Assembly (NCBI GenBank): GCA_002292815.1
Contig: DBBX01000027.1
Coordinates: 62,001-126,000 of the forward strand
DNA from: Thiotrichaceae bacterium UBA973
GTDB taxonomy: Bacteria > Pseudomonadota > Gammaproteobacteria > Eutrophobiales > Eutrophobiaceae
Reading direction: 5' to 3'
DNA: 64,000 bases
Below the pieces are notes generated by a model, which saw only the letters and a list, made by a program, of their open reading frames with translations, was not told the DNA's origin and searched no databases. Both the position numbers and the translations under genes were made by a program. Below are positions 28,347 to 36,036 of this stretch, piece by piece; position 1 is the stretch's first letter; the number at the start of each line of letters is the position of its first letter.

Positions 28347-28892
28347 CTATTCCAACTCAGATTCCCACAACAGCACTCTGGGTTTTTGCATAAATAACTT
28401 ATCCATGTTTTTAAATTCATCTTCAGTTAATACCAACGTTCGTATTTTCCTAGCTATGTATTTTTCCGTCTTTTTAACAAGATCTTGGAGACTTTCAAGG
28501 TCGATATCGCCAACTAATAACAAATCCACCAGCCCCGTATCTTTACCTTGTGCATAATCATCAATTAAATACGCCTGCTTTAGGTTGCCCAAACGTTCCA
28601 GAATACTTTCAAGGATCTGATCCATGCCTAAGGCTTTCTTGACCATCGAATGAAGCTCGGGGAATAAAGGATGTTCAGTATTAGCACGATAATTAATTTG
28701 CCTGCCTGACTTGCTGCTGTTTAACAAACCTGCATCACTTAATTGCTGCAATTCACCTGAAACTTGACTGGGAGATACACTAAAATCATCAGATAATTCA
28801 CGTAAATATGCCTGTTGATCCGGATTTAGAAACAAACGCATCAATATCTTAATACGTGTTTTTGAGGCAATAAGTGAAGATAGAATCGACAT
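28347..28892 (-). CDS. Winged-helix regulator with nucleotidyltransferase-like domain
   Basis: 181 residues. The N-terminal 75 residues are an ArsR/MarR-like winged helix (TRIKILMRLFLNPDQ, YLRELSDDFSVSPSQVSGELQQL as recognition region). The rest resembles the minimal nucleotidyltransferase fold (YAQGKDTGLVDLLLVGDIDL), with the usual Gly-Ser/Arg-Gly start apparently weakened, so it may be a sensor rather than an enzyme. Its start codon abuts a large palindrome, suggesting autoregulation. It is the first gene before the ABC transporter run, with no strong terminator in between, and is the obvious local regulator of the polysaccharide genes. Confidence 0.75.
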   Translation of the reverse strand: MSILSSLIASKTRIKILMRLFLNPDQQAYLRELSDDFSVSPSQVSGELQQLSDAGLLNSSKSGRQINYRANTEHPLFPELHSMVKKALGMDQILESILERLGNLKQAYLIDDYAQGKDTGLVDLLLVGDIDLESLQDLVKKTEKYIARKIRTLVLTEDEFKNMDKLFMQKPRVLLWESELE

Positions 28893-28897
28893 ATAAC

Positions 28898-28938
28898 ATC
28901 CGCTATTATGTTCTATTAATTAGAACATAATAGCGGAT
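28898..28938. promoter_or_regulatory. Perfect 18+18 bp palindrome, likely operator
   Basis: Left arm ATCCGCTATTATGTTCTA and right arm TAGAACATAATAGCGGAT are exact reverse complements around a 5-bp centre. It ends 5 bp before the regulator's ATG, covering its ribosome-binding region or promoter. Such length and perfection is not expected by chance. Binding by the adjacent winged-helix protein is inferred. It is not followed by a T-run, so a terminator role is less likely. Confidence 0.75.
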
Positions 28939-29050
28939 ATGTTTGATATTTCAAGAAGGAATGTTATGAACAGCATCACAAATTTGGGCATATAGTCGAA
29001 TATTTAAACCAACCAAATTTATTTAATATTAGCAATTAATTTCATACGAA

Positions 29051-30259
29051 TTATTCTTTCTCACTCATAGACTCGATTATCTCTCTGTATTTATTAACGA
29101 TGACTCCCCAGTCAAACTTATCTATTACACTTTGCCTGGCATTTGCAACAATCATATTTTTAGTTTCTTTATTCACTAATATATTTTCAACTGCATTCGC
29201 GAGCTGCACTGAATCTCCAGGCTTTACTAAAACTCCATTTACACCATTCTCGATAATATCTTCCATTGCTGGTAATGATGGTGCGATGACAACACATCCG
29301 CAGCCCATGGCTTCAATTGCTACCAATCCTAGCCCTTCTCGTTTTGAGGTCATCACAGCTATTGTTGATGATGAATATATTTCTGGTAATTGATTATGAT
29401 TTATTGCCCCAATGAATTCGACAGCATGCTCAATACTCAATTCTTTACACAGTGCTTCTAATTGACATCTTTCAGGACCATCACCTACGATGAATAATTT
29501 TAATTTTGGATATTTCTGGATAAGACTATGCATTGCTTCCAGTAAAATATTTACATTCTTTTCTTCAACTAGCCTTCCAACAAACAATATTTTATTATTG
29601 TCTTGTTTTATATTTGCTAATGGCATAAATGTATTTACTAAATCAACACCCATTGAGCAGACATGTATTTTTTCTTTAATGTTTGTGATCTGTAAACAAT
29701 TTTCCCGCATATGCTCACTTACAACGGTTATTCCATCAGAATAGTTCAAAACCCACTTTTTAATACTTTTAAACAAAAATGACTGGAAAGAAAATAAATC
29801 ACTCCCGTGTGATGTACATAATATTTTAGGGCAGTCTTTATATAGATACTTTGAGATGAATACAGCTATTAAGCCTTGTGGTATTAACCAATGGGCATGA
29901 ATGAGATCATATTTATTTTTTTTTAATAACGTTAATAGTGACCATGTCTGTGAAAATATAAATATTGGAACTAATAGGTAAAGTAACTTATTTTTTTTAA
30001 GATTTGCAATAATTCCACCATCATATGCAAGCAATTGCCATTTACTAAAGAAGTATTGATATCGATATACATTGATGCCGTCCAGTACTTCTTTTTTTTC
30101 AGACCCAAATGCATGTGGAGCCAAAACATCGACCTCGATACCTTTGTTGACCAAGCGTTTACTTAATTCATTTACAAATGGCGGATCAGTATCATCAAGC
30201 CAACGTGGAAACGTAGAGCTTACTACAAGGATATGTTTTTTATGTTCAGGACTGTACAT
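29051..30259 (-). CDS. Family 4 glycosyltransferase
   Basis: 402 residues with a full GT-B architecture. The N-terminal acceptor domain (VVSSTFPRWLDDTDPPFVNELSKRL) and the C-terminal donor domain (ILFVGRLVEEKNVNILLEAM, EX7E in KREGLGLVAIEAMG) are intact. It resembles chain-assembly transferases of exopolysaccharide loci. The GT2 gene ends 44 bp upstream on the same strand. Donor unknown. Confidence 0.82.
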   Translation of the reverse strand: MYSPEHKKHILVVSSTFPRWLDDTDPPFVNELSKRLVNKGIEVDVLAPHAFGSEKKEVLDGINVYRYQYFFSKWQLLAYDGGIIANLKKNKLLYLLVPIFIFSQTWSLLTLLKKNKYDLIHAHWLIPQGLIAVFISKYLYKDCPKILCTSHGSDLFSFQSFLFKSIKKWVLNYSDGITVVSEHMRENCLQITNIKEKIHVCSMGVDLVNTFMPLANIKQDNNKILFVGRLVEEKNVNILLEAMHSLIQKYPKLKLFIVGDGPERCQLEALCKELSIEHAVEFIGAINHNQLPEIYSSSTIAVMTSKREGLGLVAIEAMGCGCVVIAPSLPAMEDIIENGVNGVLVKPGDSVQLANAVENILVNKETKNMIVANARQSVIDKFDWGVIVNKYREIIESMSEKE

Positions 30260-30303
30260 AAATAGACAAAATTTATAATTCTAAACAGTGTAATAATAAC
30301 TGT

Positions 30304-31173
30304 TCAATCATCCTTTTTTTGATTTTGACTATAAATAAGAAATGTTATTTGCTCTGACAATAAACCTATGAGGAAAATAATTACTGATGTTAAAAATATG
30401 AATATACCCATATTAGTAAAACGCCCATGATAAAAATAAGTATATCCATAATAGGATAAACCTATAATAAAAAGACTTAAGCTAGCTGGAAAAAATATTT
30501 TTAATGGTGAATATAGTGCAGTAACTCTAAAAATGATTAATAAAAACTTAAACCCGTCTTTAATTAATTTAATATGACTATTACCTGTTCTTTGCTCGCA
30601 AGATATTGGAACATATTTGATACTGTAGCCGGATCTAAACAAGGCCATAGTGATGGTAGTTGGATAAGAGAATCCATTTGGCAACAGATATAAAAACTGT
30701 TTAAATACATCTGCTTTTACTGCTCTAAAACCCGAGGTCAAGTCATCTATTTTATGTCCTGACATATAGCTAGCTAGTTTATTATAAAATACATTAGCGA
30801 CATACCTTGGAATGCTGGCGTGTGTTATTCGTTCCCGAGCACCAATAACCATATCGTGATTTTCATCAATGCCGTTGAGTAAACTTTTTATATCATCTGG
30901 TCTGTGCTGGCCATCAGCATCCATGAAAACTAGTATTTCACCTGTTGCAAACCGCGCGCCTGATTTTATTGATGCGCCATTACCCTTCGAGTATGGATGA
31001 TTAATAACTTTCACAGCATACTTATTACATATACTTAATGTATCGTCATCAGACCCATCATTAACAATGATAATTTCGGCATCAGCATATAAGGATGTTA
31101 ATTCAGGCAACAATATTTTCAAAGAAGCCGATTCATTCTTTGCTGGTAATATAATACTTAGGCTTTTATTCAT
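30304..31173 (-). CDS. DPM1-like polyprenyl-phosphate glycosyltransferase
   Basis: 289 residues. The GT2 domain (1 to about 215) has the DPM1 features: ILPAKNESASL, IIIVNDGSDDDT, KGNGASIKSGA, a DxD at 85-87 in FMDADGQHRPDD, and QRTGNSHIK near 195-200. Two hydrophobic helices follow (about 225-285). Known relatives transfer mannose, glucose or other sugars from a nucleotide donor to polyprenyl phosphate at the inner leaflet. The two TMTC-like GT-C proteins encoded immediately upstream (16-bp gap to the nearer) would be the natural users of the product. Confidence 0.82.
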   Translation of the reverse strand: MNKSLSIILPAKNESASLKILLPELTSLYADAEIIIVNDGSDDDTLSICNKYAVKVINHPYSKGNGASIKSGARFATGEILVFMDADGQHRPDDIKSLLNGIDENHDMVIGARERITHASIPRYVANVFYNKLASYMSGHKIDDLTSGFRAVKADVFKQFLYLLPNGFSYPTTITMALFRSGYSIKYVPISCEQRTGNSHIKLIKDGFKFLLIIFRVTALYSPLKIFFPASLSLFIIGLSYYGYTYFYHGRFTNMGIFIFLTSVIIFLIGLLSEQITFLIYSQNQKKDD

Positions 31174-31189
31174 AATGTTTTAAATAAAT

Positions 31190-33064
31190 TTAAGGAACAT
31201 TTAGCAGTTTGAGCTGCTGCTCAGCGTTTTTATATAGAATAGCGTCATTATGTAACTTCAACAAAACGTATTCAAAATCTTTTTTTGCTTGTGGTTGATT
31301 TCCAATATTTAAGTGAGAAAGACCACGATAATATATAGAGTCAATATGACCTGGATTAGCAAGATTAACCTTTGTCAATAATTTAATCGCCATATTAAAT
31401 TCATTTAATGAAAAATAACTTATGCCAAGATAGTAATTTGCTTTTTCATGTTCTGGATAATCTTTAATAATTGCCTGAAAATCATTTTTTGCCATATCCA
31501 CGTTGCCAAGATTATTATTAGCAACCCCTCTATTTAACAAGACTTCAATATTATTAGGTGCCTTGAGCAACGCAGAATTTAAATCCTCGATTGCGCCATT
31601 TAAATCTCCCAAATAAATTCTAGCTGACGCTCTTCCATTTAAAGCATAGGCATTATTCTCGTCTAGTTGTAGAACTGAAGAATAATCCTCAATGGCTTTG
31701 TTGTACCATTTTTTCTTCATTCTGTAATCGGCTCTGTTGCTAAGAGCTCTGTAATTTGATTTATCAACATTTATTGCATGTGACCACAATGTTTCCTCAT
31801 TTTCCCATATTAAGATTTGTCTTTTCGTACTGTTTACTAATGCACATAATATAATTACGTATACTAGTAGCATAGAAAACAGTAGCATTATTTTTTTATT
31901 TTTTTCTTGTTTAAAACTTATTCTCAATCCTTTTAAGGTCATATAGCTCAAAACAAAATAAAACGGCATTAAAGCAATGTAGGCATACCGATCTGCCATT
32001 ATCTGTGGGCCACTTTGGGAAAAACCGAGAACCGGAAAGATAATCACTAAATAAATTAGCAAAAAATATAATGGCCAATGATATTTTTTTCTTATCAGAA
32101 ATGCAGTTACAAATACGAATATAAAAACAAAGAAATGCGCATAAAACTTAATATCATAAAAATTCGTTTTCCCTAACAAATATAATGGCGATAAATTTGA
32201 AGGATATAATGTATTCAATAAATACATATTAAAACCGTAACTTGCCTGCAGAATTCTATCTACCAGAGTTAATTTTTCCCAAGAAACCATCGCTCCTGAT
32301 GTATTCGCCGCAAAGACACCTATCAATGCAAATAAGAAAGATATAATGATAAATGGGATCTTGGTTTTTATACTATTCATCATAAAGGCAACTGTGGGCT
32401 TCGTGGAATTAAGAATTGCTATATCTACTAGAACTAACACCACAGGAAAAGTAATTGCCCATGCCTTACATAACAATGACAGGAAAAAAGAACAAAAAGA
32501 AATAATATATAATTTCTTCTTAAATATATTACTTGATGCGAGTACTTCTTTATGAAACCTGAAATGTAGATATGCAAGAAAACTTATTAACAAAAATAAT
32601 GCACTGAAGACATCTCTTCTTTCAGTCACCCATACGACAGACTCTACTCTTAATGGGTGTAATGAAAAAATTGATGCCCCAACTAGAGATGATATTATTA
32701 AATTTAAATTATTCGAAGATAATTTATTAAACAATCTTAAAGCCGAATAGATCACCAGCATTAACAGCACAGCATTAATACTGTGCAGTAATATATTAGT
32801 TAACCTGTAACCATAACTTTCCAGACCCCAGACATGGTAATTCATGATGAAAGACAACCATGTTAATGGTTGATAATGACCACCCAGAGTGTTCGTAAAT
32901 GCCCAAAGCATGCTATTAAAGCTAAACGACCTGATATGCTCGTTATTAACAATAATTTCTCGATCATCCCATACAAAATCGTACCCTAATGACGACTTAA
33001 AAATAAAAAACGCCAAACAAAATAAAATAGTGCTAGAGAGAAGAGTAATGGATTTTGTTTTCAC
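31190..33064 (-). CDS. TMTC-like GT-C glycosyltransferase with TPRs
   Basis: 624 residues: about 10 membrane segments (to about residue 415), then a C-terminal tail of about five TPRs (425-620; NYRALSNRADYRM, AYALNGRASARIY, EVLLNRGVANNNL, KANYYLGISYFSL). The first loop has DFVWDDREIIVNN (D33-D34), then HYQPLTWLSFIMNYHVWG and HPLRVESVVWVTERRDV, matching eukaryotic TMTC O-mannosyltransferases, which use dolichyl-phosphate mannose. The start is GTG. Being close to pilA and just upstream of a DPM1-like GT2 gene, it is a good candidate for protein O-glycosylation. Confidence 0.75.
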   Translation of the reverse strand: MKTKSITLLSSTILFCLAFFIFKSSLGYDFVWDDREIIVNNEHIRSFSFNSMLWAFTNTLGGHYQPLTWLSFIMNYHVWGLESYGYRLTNILLHSINAVLLMLVIYSALRLFNKLSSNNLNLIISSLVGASIFSLHPLRVESVVWVTERRDVFSALFLLISFLAYLHFRFHKEVLASSNIFKKKLYIISFCSFFLSLLCKAWAITFPVVLVLVDIAILNSTKPTVAFMMNSIKTKIPFIIISFLFALIGVFAANTSGAMVSWEKLTLVDRILQASYGFNMYLLNTLYPSNLSPLYLLGKTNFYDIKFYAHFFVFIFVFVTAFLIRKKYHWPLYFLLIYLVIIFPVLGFSQSGPQIMADRYAYIALMPFYFVLSYMTLKGLRISFKQEKNKKIMLLFSMLLVYVIILCALVNSTKRQILIWENEETLWSHAINVDKSNYRALSNRADYRMKKKWYNKAIEDYSSVLQLDENNAYALNGRASARIYLGDLNGAIEDLNSALLKAPNNIEVLLNRGVANNNLGNVDMAKNDFQAIIKDYPEHEKANYYLGISYFSLNEFNMAIKLLTKVNLANPGHIDSIYYRGLSHLNIGNQPQAKKDFEYVLLKLHNDAILYKNAEQQLKLLNVP

Positions 33065-33196
33065 ATTAATTTCTTATTATATTAATTTTTATGACGCCAG
33101 AATCTAATAAATTTTTAACAACATAAATAATTGTTTTCATTTGGTCTGGCTTAATTATAATTTCTTCAAATAGAACTGAAAACGCCTAATAGCATG

Positions 33197-35101
33197 TCAT
33201 TCTTTGATAGTATGAAACTTTATGCCATGACTTTTATTTAAGTCTTTCATGAGCATATTCGCCTCATTAACTTTTTCATTGGTCAACAATATTGATATTA
33301 ATTTTATTTGATACTCAAGCGTGTTCGGATTCCTTAAAACGACATCTCGCATGATGGCTAAGCCTTGACTTGCTCCATTAGGGATGGTCACTAGGTACGA
33401 AGAATATATATAACGCACATCATCACTTAATCTTCCTGTTACCTTTTCATTTTCTAAAATACTAGAAAATAAGCTGTGTATCGTAGTAGAAGTTAAATTA
33501 CATTTGGATTCGACCTGACAGTTAATAAGCTGACGTAACTCTACTATCTCAGTATTATTGATCTTGTTATTCTTCAAGTTAATCACGAGCTTGTTTATAA
33601 TGCTTTGATCTTCCTCTTCACCAAGCATCGCATTTAAATGGATAAGTGCAATTGCCGGCTGTGTCGTATTAATCGCGAGCGTTTCTGCTTTGCGTAGGGC
33701 TACTTTTGCTGCAGTTCCAAAAACAGGGTTTTTGGTTTGTAAGTATTTTTTAGTGTAAGCATAACCCATCTCATAATTTGAAGTGACGGAGTTGGGATGA
33801 TGCTGCACTAACCTTTCACCTAATAGAATAACATCACTCCAATCATGAGCTCGGCTAATTGTAAGTATAGTAAAAAGTAATGTAATTACGGCAAAAAAAT
33901 AATGCTTATTAATAAACTTTATCTTATTCACCATTAAATTAAGTGATATTACAAAGATAATAATTAAACCAATCGAAGGAAGATAGTTCCTGTGTTCATG
34001 AACTAAATTCAGAGGAAGAATTGTTGACTCCATCAAGTGACCAATGAAAAAAAATGTAAGCCCGAAAGCCAGCCATGGTATTTTTTTTCTATGTCTAATT
34101 GCAAAAAAAGAAAGTAAAACAAGTGATGCTGTTGCCCAGAGTGTAGATATAGGTTCAACAATACTTTTAGATAGAATAAAATCATCATGATGCAAACCAA
34201 AGATATCAGCTTGAGGTAATAGTATTTGAAAAATATAAAACCAAATGACACGAAATTGAGTTAACGACCTTTCAATTAAATCAAATGATCTGCCACTATA
34301 TTTTGCCGTTAACTCTCCATTCAATAACATAAATATTGCCAAACACGAAGGCAAAAAAATCACAATAAAATAAAAAATATTTAAACATTGTCGCTCAGAC
34401 AATGTATTAACATGCCAATGGAAAAAAAAGCATTCTATCGCCAATAAAAATACAAATAATAATAATCCATTCTCTTTACACAATGCTGATACAAGTCCAA
34501 ACAATATTATCAATATTAGTTTAGAGATAAATTGTGATAAATTATTTTCTATCTTTTCACGTAATGTTATATAGCAATATATACCTAGTAACGTAAACAT
34601 GGCGGCCATACTCGTCATTCTTTGTACTACGTATAAAACTGCTGTTAAATTTATGGGATGGACAGCCCAAATTATTGTTGACCAAAATGCAGTCGACCTA
34701 ATATCTACAATCTCACTTGAAAAATTTGTCCTGATTGCTAATAAACTTAATAGTTTGGATACGATAAAAAATACAATGACCGTATTCAGTGCATGAACCA
34801 AAATATTGACTAATTTAAAACTAAGCGGAGAGAAACCAGCTAAATGATAGTTTAAGTAGAAACTTAACATTGCTAACGGGCGCCCTAACGGTCCAGATGT
34901 TCCTGATATCGATGCTGTCCAAGCATCTAATAAACTTAATTCAGAATTATTGATCGCTGGGTTTTGGAGAATATTAAAATAATCGTCATAAATGAACTCA
35001 CCTGGTAGACCAGGCAGATAAACTAGTACTGCAATAATAAATAAGAAAAATGCATATCGCTGATTCACGCTCATAGGTAAGGTCATATTTATAGTTTGCA
35101 T
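33197..35101 (-). CDS. TMTC-like GT-C glycosyltransferase, second copy
   Basis: 634 residues with the same plan as the downstream neighbour: FIYDDYFNIL with D39-D40 in loop 1, GRPLAMLSFYLNYHLAG, then HPINLTAVLYVVQRMTSM, about 10 membrane segments and a soluble tail from about 430 with degenerate TPR-like helices. It is clearly paralogous to, but diverged from, the 31190-33064 product. It lies directly downstream of pilA after a terminator, so it probably has its own promoter within 35102-35240. Pilin or another surface protein is the inferred acceptor. Confidence 0.75.
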   Translation of the reverse strand: MQTINMTLPMSVNQRYAFFLFIIAVLVYLPGLPGEFIYDDYFNILQNPAINNSELSLLDAWTASISGTSGPLGRPLAMLSFYLNYHLAGFSPLSFKLVNILVHALNTVIVFFIVSKLLSLLAIRTNFSSEIVDIRSTAFWSTIIWAVHPINLTAVLYVVQRMTSMAAMFTLLGIYCYITLREKIENNLSQFISKLILIILFGLVSALCKENGLLLFVFLLAIECFFFHWHVNTLSERQCLNIFYFIVIFLPSCLAIFMLLNGELTAKYSGRSFDLIERSLTQFRVIWFYIFQILLPQADIFGLHHDDFILSKSIVEPISTLWATASLVLLSFFAIRHRKKIPWLAFGLTFFFIGHLMESTILPLNLVHEHRNYLPSIGLIIIFVISLNLMVNKIKFINKHYFFAVITLLFTILTISRAHDWSDVILLGERLVQHHPNSVTSNYEMGYAYTKKYLQTKNPVFGTAAKVALRKAETLAINTTQPAIALIHLNAMLGEEEDQSIINKLVINLKNNKINNTEIVELRQLINCQVESKCNLTSTTIHSLFSSILENEKVTGRLSDDVRYIYSSYLVTIPNGASQGLAIMRDVVLRNPNTLEYQIKLISILLTNEKVNEANMLMKDLNKSHGIKFHTIKE

Positions 35102-35240
35102 ATAATGTACACGGTCAAGATACGTTATGCTTTTTTAGATGTGTCGTACATATTAATACTGATTCATCTAAAGTTATTTAGAATAAATTTAAAGTATCAA
35201 TAAATAGATAACTAAACTATCTAGTTTATATCACACCCAT

Positions 35241-35268
35241 AAAAAAACCCCTCAGAAGAGGGGTTTTT
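35241..35268 (-). terminator. Rho-independent terminator of pilA
   Basis: A 6-bp GC stem (CCCCTC/GAGGGG, 35248-35253 with 35258-35263) and a 4-nt loop are followed on the minus strand by seven T. It lies 28 bp after the pilA stop codon and ends the highly expressed pilin message before the TMTC-like genes. A T-run on the other side means it could also work on the plus strand. Confidence 0.9.
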
Positions 35269-35295
35269 ATTACTACCTGTTGAAATAGCTTCGAA

Positions 35296-35721
35296 TTATC
35301 TACAATTAGAAGGTCGCAACTTAGATGGCACCGAACCAGTGTTACATAACCAACTTATAGAACCACCGGTATCTGAAGGTGATAAAAGAAGAGTAGAGTT
35401 ATCAGCGCTATCTACTTTTGTATTATAAGTGATAAGAATAGTACCGCTAGCACCAACTGTGACAGTTTTAACCGCATTACCGTTAATACTTGCAGCAGCC
35501 CCAATTCCAGCCATAGCATTTGAACTAGGCCAAGCACCCATAGAACCATAATATTCGGACACACCCGTTTTAGCAGCACCGGCCAAACCTAGACCTTCAG
35601 AGACGTGTGCACGCTTGGTATAGTCTTGATATGAAGGGATAGCAACTGCGGCAAGAATACCGATAATTGCAACAACAATCATTAATTCTATGAGGGTAAA
35701 ACCCTGTTGTGTTTTTTTCAT
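35296..35721 (-). CDS. pilA: Type IV major pilin
   Basis: 141-residue prepilin with the short leader MKKTQQG cleaved before FTLIELMIVV; Glu5 of the mature protein is present. The hydrophobic N-terminal helix carries the pilin assembly surface. A C-terminal Cys pair (WLC...NCR, 13 residues between) can form the disulfide-bonded D-region loop. I chose this ATG because AAAGGAG lies 9 nt upstream and the leader length is normal; an upstream in-frame extension is not needed. A sigma-54 promoter and own terminator flank it. PilD (55241-56119) would process it and PilB/PilC assemble it. Confidence 0.95.
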   Translation of the reverse strand: MKKTQQGFTLIELMIVVAIIGILAAVAIPSYQDYTKRAHVSEGLGLAGAAKTGVSEYYGSMGAWPSSNAMAGIGAAASINGNAVKTVTVGASGTILITYNTKVDSADNSTLLLSPSDTGGSISWLCNTGSVPSKLRPSNCR

Positions 35722-35758
35722 CTTTTTTAACTCCTTTGAGTTGGTTTTATTTAATAAC

Positions 35759-35774
35759 AATCTTTGCAAAGATT
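35759..35774. promoter_or_regulatory. Palindrome in the pilA leader
   Basis: AATCTTTG/CAAAGATT is a perfect 16-bp palindrome in the presumed 5' untranslated RNA of pilA, 37 bp before the ATG. It could fold as a 6-bp hairpin or bind a dimeric protein. Function unknown. Confidence 0.35.
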
Positions 35775-35839
35775 ACTTAAAATTTGATACTCCAATTATA
35801 TTTGGATAGTACGCCATTTTGAACTGCGTGTAAGTGTAC

Positions 35840-35856
35840 TGCAGAATCTATGCCAA
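35840..35856 (-). promoter_or_regulatory. Sigma-54 promoter of pilA
   Basis: The minus strand reads TTGGCATAGATTCTGCA. GG and GC are exactly 12 bp apart and only two positions differ from the -24/-12 consensus TTGGCACRNNNNTTGCW. The start of transcription would be near 35829, giving a leader of about 108 nt. Sigma-54 control through PilR is the rule for pilA in Pseudomonas-type systems, and pilS-pilR are encoded 2.5 kb upstream. Confidence 0.8.
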
Positions 35857-35961
35857 TTAGTTTTCAATTAAATATTATCCATAACTCTTTGTATATTATG
35901 AATAATAATTGACTATGCTAATTAAATTACAATCTGACAACACAAAACTATTAACATTCTA

Positions 35962-35986
35962 TGTCCGAATGTGACGTAAATTGTCA
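35962..35986. promoter_or_regulatory. Candidate PilR-binding region upstream of pilA
   Basis: Two TGTC motifs (35962 and 35982) lie 20 bp apart, and TGAC-N7-GTCA (35972-35986) forms an inverted repeat, about 105-130 bp upstream of the sigma-54 promoter. This is the place where an enhancer-binding protein is expected. The match is by position and a short motif only. Confidence 0.3.
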
Positions 35987-36036
35987 TATCAACTGTAGCA
36001 GAAGAAATTTTTAATAATCAGATTATTAAAAACATC

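Noticed and set aside
35159..35240. Short AGATA/TATCT inverted repeats after the pilA terminator
   Set aside because: Arms of 5-6 bp in AT-rich sequence are not significant.
35722..35769. Longer N-terminus for PilA (16 extra residues)
   Set aside because: The shorter form has a proper ribosome-binding site and a normal seven-residue leader.
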